The notes below the pieces were generated by a model. That model was given only the letters and a program-made list of their open reading frames with translations, was not told where the DNA came from and ran no database searches. Source: Thalassomonas haliotis (GTDB taxonomy: Bacteria; Pseudomonadota; Gammaproteobacteria; Enterobacterales; Alteromonadaceae). Taken from it: a DNA stretch of 64,000 nucleotides. The stretch is taken from assembly GCF_028657945.1 (NCBI RefSeq), contig NZ_CP059693.1, positions 620,001 to 684,000 of the forward strand. The letters run 5' to 3'. This document shows, one piece after another, positions 37,296 to 44,755 of the stretch. Position 1 is the first letter of the stretch; every line of letters begins with the position of its first letter. Both the position numbers and the translations under genes were made by a program.

Positions 37296-37406
37296 ATGTT
37301 AGTTTTGTCGCGGAGCAAATTCAAAGCGGAAAAGCTTAACATCTAACGGATTATCTACAAAGTCCAGCTGTGGCGCTATTTGCCGAAGCGATAAACTTTA
37401 AGGCAT

Positions 37407-37431
37407 AAAAAAGCCCGCATCCGGGCTTTTT
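37407..37431 (-). terminator. Rho-independent terminator after the secreted-protein gene
   Basis: AAAAAGCCCG and CGGGCTTTTT form a 10-bp stem with a 4-nt loop. T tracts on both strands allow bidirectional use. It lies 56 bp beyond the stop of the minus-strand gene at 37487. Confidence 0.85.
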
Positions 37432-37486
37432 ATCTGCTGATACTCCTGACTGAAAAAGGTAGCCAATGAATGGATTGGGTGCTGAG

Positions 37487-38098
37487 TTATTTTTTGATGC
37501 TAAGATCCTGCTCAAATAACTTCTCATAAGGGCTGGGTTCTTTGATGTCTTCCTGACCTCTTTGTTGTGGATACATGGCCTGTTCGCCATTGGTTAAGTA
37601 GCGTATTTGTACATCCGCCTGGGTAAAGTCGGTGATCCTGTGGCAATAACCTATGCGTTTGAACAAGGCGTTACCAAAGCCGTAAACCGGGCCGAAGCGG
37701 CCATTGTCTCCCCATTCGTTCCAGTGGCCGGCACCAAGGTTGTTACGGGAGCTGGTGACGATATCGAAGGTCATGCCGTCATTGCCTTTACCTTCCCAGA
37801 AGTTACCGACCATTTTGACGCTGTCTCCTTCCTGGGAGTAATGGCCGTGCCAGTTGGGGTAGGTGGTGGAGTACCATTTCCCCCGGATATGGGTGCCGAC
37901 TACGGCATAAGGCAGGTAGCAAATGTTCTGGGTGGCCCATTGGGTGTGCCCCGGGGCGCTGTCGTTGTAGAAGGTGATTGACCAGAGGTTGCCCAAGTCA
38001 TAAACATTCGGATCATGCTTGGGGTAGGCCATTGAGTTATGCGCGGTAACCAGCAGGGATGCCGCAATCAAGGTTTTTACTAAAGTAGGCGCTTTCAT
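37487..38098 (-). CDS. Secreted protein of unknown function
   Basis: With the ATG at 38098 the product has 203 residues and a clear signal peptide (MKAPTLVKTLIAASLLVTAHNSMA). The mature part is rich in Trp, Tyr, Gly and Asn (NLWSITFYNDSAPGHTQWATQ, GKWYSTTYPNWHGHY, GAGHWNEWGDNGRFGP) with two Cys, which suggests a compact extracellular beta fold. The end (EPSPYEKLFEQDLSIKK) is polar. I recognise no family. It has its own terminator and a 361-bp upstream region, so it is a single-gene unit. Confidence 0.7.
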   Translation of the reverse strand: MKAPTLVKTLIAASLLVTAHNSMAYPKHDPNVYDLGNLWSITFYNDSAPGHTQWATQNICYLPYAVVGTHIRGKWYSTTYPNWHGHYSQEGDSVKMVGNFWEGKGNDGMTFDIVTSSRNNLGAGHWNEWGDNGRFGPVYGFGNALFKRIGYCHRITDFTQADVQIRYLTNGEQAMYPQQRGQEDIKEPSPYEKLFEQDLSIKK

Positions 38099-38459
38099 TG
38101 TCTGATTTCCTTTATGCCTCAAATTGATCATCACCCAGTTCAGGTCGAGGCATAGAGCCTGGACTGAGATAAAAATACAGTTAACGGAAATTATTCATGT
38201 TTGTTGTGTTCAAACTGTTTCCGGCAGATTTCGCTGCTTTTCATTATCTAGGTGCAGGCAGGGCTGTTTTTATCTCAGGTGTTATCTGCCCCTGTTGTTG
38301 TAAAACCGTTTTTGCCGGTGAAGCTTTTTGTTATTGCAGGGAAAAATTTTTGCTGATTTGCTTTTGCTGCTAAATCCCGGCGATATCTGCGGGATGTTAT
38401 AACCGCAACCGGGAAGTCATTGCTCCCCGGCGGTCTTATTTTTATTCTTGCTAACCCAG
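38099..38459. other. Intergenic region upstream of the secreted-protein gene
   Basis: Non-coding by inspection; holds the promoter of the secreted-protein gene and the 3' flank of the minus-strand gene at 38460. A GC-rich imperfect hairpin (CCGGG / CCCGG, 38409-38430) lies 30 bp beyond that gene's stop but has no T tract. Confidence 0.45.
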
Positions 38460-38825
38460 CTACAAAAAATATTCCGGGGCATCCGGGATCACGATTCTGG
38501 ATATGTCCTGGCGCAACTCTGGCGGAATAAGCAAGTCATGCTCTAAATAAACCACTGCATCTCCTGTCTGGGGGTGGAGGGAGAGTTCTATATCGTCATC
38601 GAATATCTCATTAAAGAGCGCCAGTTCACCGCTGATAGATTGATTAACATCGGCCCGGTTGACGGTAAATCCCAAAGACTGAAAATGCTCTGAGACTTTT
38701 TCAAAGGAAGCGGCAAAAGGACTTGGCGTTTCGGGCCGCTCGCAAGTGAGGATGGTATGGGATTGTGCGTTTTTTTTGCCGTCATCAGGAAAAAACTTAA
38801 TAACGGCGGAGATCATCTTGCTCAT
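38460..38825 (-). CDS. Small acidic protein of unknown function
   Basis: Starting at MSKMISAVIKFF (38825) the product has 121 residues. It has no membrane segment and is acidic, with a central alpha/beta pattern (FAASFEKVSEHFQSLGFTVNRAD, ELALFNEIFDDDIELSLHPQTGDAVVYLEHDLLIP). I recognise no family. An upstream extension to 38894 is open but compositionally unlike coding sequence. It is divergent from the CHAT gene, sharing a 254-bp promoter region, so it might belong functionally to that cluster. Confidence 0.6.
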   Translation of the reverse strand: MSKMISAVIKFFPDDGKKNAQSHTILTCERPETPSPFAASFEKVSEHFQSLGFTVNRADVNQSISGELALFNEIFDDDIELSLHPQTGDAVVYLEHDLLIPPELRQDISRIVIPDAPEYFL

Positions 38826-39079
38826 GGCTCTGTACCTCAGGTCTTGATTGAGAGTTAACGGCTCTGCCCTGGGCATGGCTCCAGGGGTAAGCACCGGTTA
38901 TGTCTAGTTAGTGTTGCCACAGAACAAATTATCTCACTCCGGTAATGGCTTGATAAAAAATGCCGCCAGGGGTCGGCTTGATGGTGGTTTTTTGCCATTT
39001 TTCAGGGCGGCTGGATAATGGCGGCGCTGAGCGATTTGCCTTCACAAACTTTTCTTTCAAAGTGAAAGTAATCTACGCT

Positions 39080-42000
39080 ATGTACATGAAAAAATATCTT
39101 TCTAAGAAATGGGGCAAACTTTTGGCTGTCTCTCTGGTTTTAGTGAGTTATTTACTTTTGCTTATTTGGGGGGGGCAGGCACAAGCCCTTGATAAGTCAG
39201 CCGCCCGGTCATTGGAGCCAGGCACAGCATATAGCGGCATAGTGGGGGACAGGGACAGCTATTTTTTCTCCCTGGCCAGCTCTCAGGCGATGTTGCTGGA
39301 AGTCAGCCAGCCCAATACCGACATCAAACTTGTCTTATCCGACACAGCCTTTTCTCCTGTTAACCCCGGGTTTGCCGCCAGTATTCCGGCAAGAAACTGG
39401 TTGCCGGAAAAAGTACTGGTGAGTACCGAGGTTTGCAGCCGCTGTTTACTGCAGCTTGTTCCCGTCAATAATGCCGATAAATCAGGAAGATATACCTTAA
39501 CGGCAAGAAGTTTGCTTTCAGAGCAGCATCAGGCGGAAATTGATTTTTCAGCAGCGATGACTCAAGCGGCAATAGCCTGGCTTAAGGTTGATGAAGGGCA
39601 GGAAGAATTCAGCCGGGTGTTCGAGCTTTACCTTAAGGCCATCGCCCTGGCCGATCAGCTTGGCAGCACTAGTGCCAAAGTCAGGAGTTTATACCTGGCT
39701 TCCCAGGTGGCCCATTGGCTTGGTAATTATCAGGTGCAGCAGGAGTTTGTTACCCGGGTGATTGAGCTGAGTGAAAATGATCGGCAGCAATACCGGTTAA
39801 ATGCCATTTTTGATTTAGGGGTCATTGCCTATGAAAATAAACAATTCGAACTCTCCAGCCGCTATTTAACCCGGGCCCGGGAACTGGCCCGGCTGCAAGG
39901 GCACAAGCTCATGCAGGCGAAAATTTTAAGCCGCCAGGGATTGATTGTCGGGGGGGAAGGGCGTCAGGTTGAGGCCGGACAATATTTTGAACAGGCTTAC
40001 CGGGTTTTTATTTCCTCAGGAGACTGGCGCAGTACGATTGAAGGTTTGATCAATCTCGGCTGGTCCAATCTTCGTCACGGCGACCAGGGGCTTGCGCTTA
40101 ATTATTACCACCAGGCAAGATCTTTTGCCGCCAAGGCGGAGTTGCCTAACCTGGAAGCCCAGGCACTGATCGGCATAGGCAGCAGCTATGGGCGTATGGG
40201 AGATATAGATCAGGCCATCAGTTTTATCGATCAGGCCTTAAGGCAGAGTGTGAAATTTTCCTATGTCTTTTTTCATGCCCGGGCGCTCCAGGCGAAGGCG
40301 CAGATATTGTTAAACGCCGGTATGTTTGAGTTGGCCAGGGACGTGTTTGAAGAGGCCTACCTGGCTTATGGCAAGGTAAATGCCGTGGCGGATCAAATCA
40401 ATATCCGCTATTTCCTGGGGAAAGTACACAATAGCCTTGGCAGTTATCAAAAAGCGGAAGATTATTACCGGGAAGTGCTGGTTTACGATAAACAGACCGA
40501 TAACCGCCTGGATATCGGCAGCGGCTATAACCGGCTGGCGGAAACGGCACTTGAACAAAAGCACTACGCCCGGGCGCTGGCCTACCAGCAGCAGGCACTG
40601 CATTATTTACAGGATGCCGATGACGAGCATGTCAAAGGCCGGCTTTATAGCCAATCTGCCATAGTGTACTTTTTTAATGGTTTAGTCGATGAGTCCGCAG
40701 CATATTTTAGCCAGGCCAGGCAGTTGCAGTTAAAACTCAATGATTATGCCGGTTTGATCACTACAGGTTACCGTATGGCGATAGCCGAAGCGGCCAGGGG
40801 GAATAAAAAGCAGGCGGTGCAAGCGCTTGAGCAGGCTATCGGCTATATTCAACAACAGCAGCAACATGTCAGTCTGGGCGATCTGCGGCGTAGTTTTCTG
40901 GCGCAACAACAAAAAATCATCGGTATGCAAATTGGACTGATGCGTGACACCCGCTCGGATGCGGCGGCGACACTTGAACTGTCGGAAATGTTCCGCTCGC
41001 AAACATTAAACGAATGGTTACGGGATCTCAGTGAAGCCAAACCTGTCCCTGCCGAGCTGGCAAAAAGCCGGGCCGAATTGCAGAAAACCCTGCGGTCGCA
41101 GGTCATCAGCTATCACCAGTTGGCGGATGCCGTCAGCCGGGAGCAGATCATCCGGGAAACAAGAAAAACCGCCTATCAGTTACAGCAACTGGAAGCGGCC
41201 TTTCAAACCGGTAAAACCGGCGATAAACCCGGGGACATTAAGTCTGCGGATATCGGGCAAATACAGCAGGGTTTAGATCTCAACTCGCTGATCTTATATT
41301 TCGATACCAATGCCGGTGAAAGTTATTTATGGACGGTAGCCAAAGATAATATCGAGCTTTACAGCCTGCCTTCGAACCAGGTGCTCTCTGATCAGGTACT
41401 GGCGGTATTGTTACAGGTGCGCGACGCTCCGGGCAGCAGGCATGGCAATCGCAGCAAGCAGCAAAAACAGGCGATTAAGCAGCTTTCCGATACCCTGTTT
41501 CTCGACAAGGATATCCCGTGGCAGCAATATGACAATTTACTGATAGTGCCTGACGGAGCCTTGAACTACCTGCCGCTGTCAATGCTAACCTTGCCCGGGC
41601 AGGGGTCCTTAGTGGAAAGCAAGCAGGTCAGCTATATGCCTTCTTTAGGGGTCTTATCCCAGCTATTAAGCCGTGAAGTGCAAAGCGGTGAAGGTAATAA
41701 AATTTTGCTGCTGGCCAATCCGGCAATGTTACCGGCGGGTAAAGGCAATAGCCAGTTTGCCCGCTTGCGGGCAGGGTTTGAAACCGGAGAATTGCCCTAT
41801 ACCGCAAAAGAAGCCAATTCTATTATTGAAATTGCCGGCAGCCGGGTGTCGCTGTTAAGCCGGAAAAATGCCAGTAAAAGTCAGTTACGCGCCCAGGCGC
41901 TTGCAGACTATCAGATCATACATTTTGCTACCCACGGCCTGGCCAGTACCGACGAACCGGCATTGGCGGGTTTAGTGCTTTCCAATGCCTTATCCAACGA

Positions 42001-42376
42001 TAATTTGTTGCTGGCCCCTGAGATCATTAATCTTGATATAAATGCCGAGCTGGTGGTGTTAAGCGGCTGTGAAACCGCCCTGGGCCGTTTAATTGACGGG
42101 GAAGGGCTGCAGGGATTAAGCCGGGTATTTTTTGAAGCGGGTACCAGGCGGGTAGTGGCCAGTTTATGGTCGGTTCAGGATGACGCCACGGCGAAGCTTA
42201 TGGGGGCGTTTTATCGCTTTTTACTTGAAGATAAAAAGGCCCCCGGGGAAGCGCTGCGCCTGGCCAAGCTGGAGGTGAAAAACTATCAGCGCAGGAACCG
42301 GCAAAAGCCCTGGAAAGACCCCTTCTATTGGGCTGGATTTGTTCTGCAGGGGCCGGGAGGTGCCTGGTTTGACTGA
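39080..42376 (+). CDS. Exported TPR-CHAT protease
   Basis: From the ATG at 39080 this is a 1098-residue protein. Residues 1-35 form a basic then hydrophobic anchor or signal (KKWGKLLAVSLVLVSYLLLLIWGG ending QAQA). Next comes a beta domain of the pre-peptidase kind (AYSGIVGDRDSYFFSLAS), then about ten tetratricopeptide repeats (roughly 160-600), a helical linker, and a C-terminal CHAT domain. The caspase-like dyad is visible: His952 in HFATHGLAS and Cys997 in LSGCETALG, followed by the conserved FFEAGTRRVVASLWSVQD. CHAT domains are Cys proteases that cut partner proteins when TPR contacts change. It is followed, with overlap, by genes for a sigma factor and an anti-sigma-like membrane protein. 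Two ATGs (39080, 39086) are possible. Confidence 0.85.
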   Translation: MYMKKYLSKKWGKLLAVSLVLVSYLLLLIWGGQAQALDKSAARSLEPGTAYSGIVGDRDSYFFSLASSQAMLLEVSQPNTDIKLVLSDTAFSPVNPGFAASIPARNWLPEKVLVSTEVCSRCLLQLVPVNNADKSGRYTLTARSLLSEQHQAEIDFSAAMTQAAIAWLKVDEGQEEFSRVFELYLKAIALADQLGSTSAKVRSLYLASQVAHWLGNYQVQQEFVTRVIELSENDRQQYRLNAIFDLGVIAYENKQFELSSRYLTRARELARLQGHKLMQAKILSRQGLIVGGEGRQVEAGQYFEQAYRVFISSGDWRSTIEGLINLGWSNLRHGDQGLALNYYHQARSFAAKAELPNLEAQALIGIGSSYGRMGDIDQAISFIDQALRQSVKFSYVFFHARALQAKAQILLNAGMFELARDVFEEAYLAYGKVNAVADQINIRYFLGKVHNSLGSYQKAEDYYREVLVYDKQTDNRLDIGSGYNRLAETALEQKHYARALAYQQQALHYLQDADDEHVKGRLYSQSAIVYFFNGLVDESAAYFSQARQLQLKLNDYAGLITTGYRMAIAEAARGNKKQAVQALEQAIGYIQQQQQHVSLGDLRRSFLAQQQKIIGMQIGLMRDTRSDAAATLELSEMFRSQTLNEWLRDLSEAKPVPAELAKSRAELQKTLRSQVISYHQLADAVSREQIIRETRKTAYQLQQLEAAFQTGKTGDKPGDIKSADIGQIQQGLDLNSLILYFDTNAGESYLWTVAKDNIELYSLPSNQVLSDQVLAVLLQVRDAPGSRHGNRSKQQKQAIKQLSDTLFLDKDIPWQQYDNLLIVPDGALNYLPLSMLTLPGQGSLVESKQVSYMPSLGVLSQLLSREVQSGEGNKILLLANPAMLPAGKGNSQFARLRAGFETGELPYTAKEANSIIEIAGSRVSLLSRKNASKSQLRAQALADYQIIHFATHGLASTDEPALAGLVLSNALSNDNLLLAPEIINLDINAELVVLSGCETALGRLIDGEGLQGLSRVFFEAGTRRVVASLWSVQDDATAKLMGAFYRFLLEDKKAPGEALRLAKLEVKNYQRRNRQKPWKDPFYWAGFVLQGPGGAWFD

Positions 42377-42953
42377 GCTGAGTGAAGCAGAAGTGGCGCG
42401 TACTTTGGTGGCGCGGATATTAAACGGCGAGCCGGCGGCGGAAGCTGAGATGGTGCAGCGCTATAACCGGGGTCTTGTCTTTATGTTGAATCACAGGTCG
42501 AAAAATCGTGCCCTGGCAGAAGATTTGGCGCAGGAAACCTGGCGGATTGTGATTGAAAAAGTGCGCGCGGGTGATCTCAAGGAGCCGGCCAAACTGGCGG
42601 CCTTTATCGTGCAGATAGGTAAAAACCAGTTATTGATGACCTACCGGGGCAGCCATCATAAAAAAACCACCACGGAAGTCGATACCACACAAACAGTTGA
42701 TCCCGCCAGTCAGCCGCATCTGATTATCGAGCGTTATAACACCGCCCTGATTGTCAGGAAACTGGTGGATGAAATGAAAACGCCGAGGGACAGAGAGCTG
42801 ATCTTGAGATTCTATATTAAAGAAGAAGATAAACAGCAAATCTGTCAGGATCTGGGATTAAATGAGCTTCATTTTAACCGGGTCTTGTTCAGGGCGCGCC
42901 AGCGGTTTAAGCAGCTTTGGAGCGAATATATTGAGGCCGGCGCCGATCCCTGA
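42369..42953 (+). CDS. ECF-like sigma-70 family sigma factor
   Basis: About 194 residues. Region 2 is RYNRGLVFMLNHRSKNRALAEDLAQETWRIV and region 4 is TPRDRELILRFYIKEEDKQQICQDLGLNELHFNRVLFRARQRFKQL, the two core- and promoter-binding parts of ECF-type factors. I favour the TTG at 42369, because GGGAGG (42355-42360) lies eight bases before it. This start overlaps the CHAT stop by eight bases, so translation should be coupled. A GTG at 42360 lies against the ribosome site and is less likely. The downstream gene encodes a likely anti-sigma protein. Target promoters are unknown. Confidence 0.85.
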   Translation: MTELSEAEVARTLVARILNGEPAAEAEMVQRYNRGLVFMLNHRSKNRALAEDLAQETWRIVIEKVRAGDLKEPAKLAAFIVQIGKNQLLMTYRGSHHKKTTTEVDTTQTVDPASQPHLIIERYNTALIVRKLVDEMKTPRDRELILRFYIKEEDKQQICQDLGLNELHFNRVLFRARQRFKQLWSEYIEAGADP

Positions 42954-43037
42954 AAAAATTTTGCCTGAGGGTGGGATAATCCGCTTCTTGCCTGCACTAA
43001 TATTGCGAAGTAAGTCCAAACCGGAGTGGAGGGCTAT

Positions 43038-43712
43038 ATGAAAACTGCCAGATTGGAAGAAGAACAGCTGATAGAAAGATATATTCTACGGCAAATGACA
43101 GACGAAGAAGCCTCTGAATTTGAAGCTTTTTATTTGTCTAACCAGGAATGCCTGGATCAACTGGAATTAGCACAAAGATTATTCCAGGGACTCGAAATGA
43201 TTGCCGAATCACCCGATGTGGCGCACGAGCCTGAGGTTGTACAGATCAGCAGCCATAAAAGCTGGTGGCAGCGGCAGGTACCGGCCTGGTCATTGGCGGC
43301 CAGCCTGTTATTAGCGATTTTGCCTTCGGGTTATCTCTATCAAACGCTTTCGCAGCAAAGTTTACCCGACAGCGGCATCTCTGTTGTTAATCTTGCACTG
43401 TCAGAGTTGCGGGGAGCCGGGCAGGCGATAACCATTAAGCGCGATGATAAACAGGTGATATTGTCGGCTTATATTGATACTGATCTCGAAAATATGGATT
43501 TTCCGAGCTACGGCTTTCAATTAAAGAGCACAAAGACAGCAGGCCCGGGGTGGCGGCTTGTTGAATTAGAATTAACCAGTGACGGTATGTTGTATATAGA
43601 TTTAGGGAAAAACTACCTCAAAGCTGGCAGTTATGAATTTGACTTGTTTGGCCTTTCGGGCGGTGACCGGCAAGTTTTACTCAAATCCGGGCTATTGGAG
43701 GTAAGCAATTAA
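43038..43712 (+). CDS. Anti-sigma-factor-like single-pass membrane protein
   Basis: A 224-residue protein from the ATG 43038 (GGAGGG five bases upstream). The N-terminal 70 residues are acidic and helical (EEEQLIERYILRQMTDEEASEFEAFYLSNQECLDQLE) and match the anti-sigma domain pattern, but the zinc-binding His-x3-Cys-x2-Cys is reduced to one Cys. One membrane helix follows (VPAWSLAASLLLAILPSGYLYQTL, about 84-107). The C-terminal 115 residues are beta-rich and expected in the periplasm, ending FDLFGLSGGDRQVLLKSGLLEV. It lies 85 bp after the sigma gene. It likely holds the sigma factor at the membrane until cleaved or altered; the TPR-CHAT protease is the obvious candidate to do that. Confidence 0.72.
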   Translation: MKTARLEEEQLIERYILRQMTDEEASEFEAFYLSNQECLDQLELAQRLFQGLEMIAESPDVAHEPEVVQISSHKSWWQRQVPAWSLAASLLLAILPSGYLYQTLSQQSLPDSGISVVNLALSELRGAGQAITIKRDDKQVILSAYIDTDLENMDFPSYGFQLKSTKTAGPGWRLVELELTSDGMLYIDLGKNYLKAGSYEFDLFGLSGGDRQVLLKSGLLEVSN

Positions 43713-43815
43713 GCCTGCAGCAGTAACTATGGCTGATTATTGTCGGTAACCACTGCCGCTTGAGGGCGGCAGTTAATATGAAAGGTGCTATTAGCAAGTG
43801 CTAATCGGAGGTTAT

Positions 43816-44304
43816 ATGTTAGTAAGAGAAGGTGTTAGGTCTGGCTGGTTCGATGATGTGATCGGGCATATGAGAAGGATCTTTTCACCCAGGACAAAAA
43901 TAGGATCAAGCCGGGAAGAGTTGATTGAAAAGCTTGATAAACTTGAGTTAAAAATCACCATTGCCAATGATGATGAGCTAAGAGGACAAAGCTTTAGATT
44001 CAGGAAGGCGCGCGGCCCGAATCGGACCCTGGATATTGATATTGTCTTTGCCGGCGAGAGGTTATACCGCAAGGAAAGCAGAACTGAGCTGTCGGCAAAC
44101 GGCAAAGAGATCAAAATTATCTATGATTTTCAATATGAGGATGACGACAAGCGGCATACCCTGATCATGTGGATTATAGACCCGGAGACGCAATGGTTCT
44201 TTTATTTCCTTGAGCATGATCACCATCACGATCACCCTGAAGGCCATGAAGCTATGGTATCCCAGGGACATTCCTCCACGGGCGGCGGCGGCAGGGAATA
44301 TTAG
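43816..44304 (+). CDS. Unknown protein with His-rich C terminus
   Basis: A 162-residue protein starting at ATG 43816 after CGGAGG. The N-terminal part is basic and helical (REGVRSGWFDDVIGHMRRIF), the middle is charged with likely strands (LELKITIANDDELRGQSFRFRK, NRTLDIDIVFAGERLYRKES), and the end is unusual: HDHHHDHPEGHEAMVSQGH, then a Gly-rich GGGGREY tail, with possible metal-binding capacity. No signal or membrane helix is clear. It lies 103 bp after the anti-sigma-like gene on the same strand and is probably the last gene of this cluster. I recognise no family. Confidence 0.65.
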   Translation: MLVREGVRSGWFDDVIGHMRRIFSPRTKIGSSREELIEKLDKLELKITIANDDELRGQSFRFRKARGPNRTLDIDIVFAGERLYRKESRTELSANGKEIKIIYDFQYEDDDKRHTLIMWIIDPETQWFFYFLEHDHHHDHPEGHEAMVSQGHSSTGGGGREY

Positions 44305-44755
44305 CCGAAATGGCAATAACAGCAAGCAGTCTTTCTGTTATTGTCTCCTGGCCTGATTTGCCTTATTGCTTTTGTACCGGCGGCATGTGCGGGGAATAAG
44401 GTAAATCAAGGGCTGAGGTTTACCGGTTATGGAGTGACTTAGTTTCGGCTGAACGTGCTTTTTGACGCGACCGTCCGGAGCTGTTTTTCCAGCGGGCGAA
44501 AAGATCAACCGGTTACCATGATCACACAGCTAATAAGCTTGGCGGTAGTGACAACTTCCCGGTAAAAAATTACCGCTGTCAGCAGCCCGGACCAGCTCAG
44601 CTTTTACCGGCAAGGGTAAGCCTCCCAGGCCTTATGCCGGTTCAAAGCGGCTGTTTGCAAAGTTGGCTTCATCGGTCGGGAGGGGGCATTTATCTGCCTT
44701 TGGAGCCGGTAACGGCACAAATAAAAGTTATTCATCGCTTTCCCGGAGCCTGATT
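44305..44755. other. Intergenic region with several hairpins
   Basis: About 450 bp without a credible gene. CAATAACAG / CTGTTATTG (44314-44343) lies ten bases after the preceding stop and may terminate that transcript despite lacking a T tract. Further on are the long inverted repeat at 44352-44408 and a small GGTAA / TTACC stem at 44561-44574. The number of hairpins suggests a repeat remnant or a structured RNA. Confidence 0.45.
44352..44408. repeat. Inverted repeat with 14-bp arms
   Basis: TGATTTGCCTTATT (44354-44367) pairs with AATAAGGTAAATCA (44395-44408) with one G-U position and a 27-nt loop. It lies in non-coding DNA after the CHAT/sigma cluster. Role unknown. Confidence 0.5.

Noticed and set aside
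39080-42953. A type III-E CRISPR locus around the TPR-CHAT and sigma genes
   Set aside because: No repeat-spacer array, no gRAMP/Cas7-11 and no adaptation genes are present; only the protease and sigma logic is similar.
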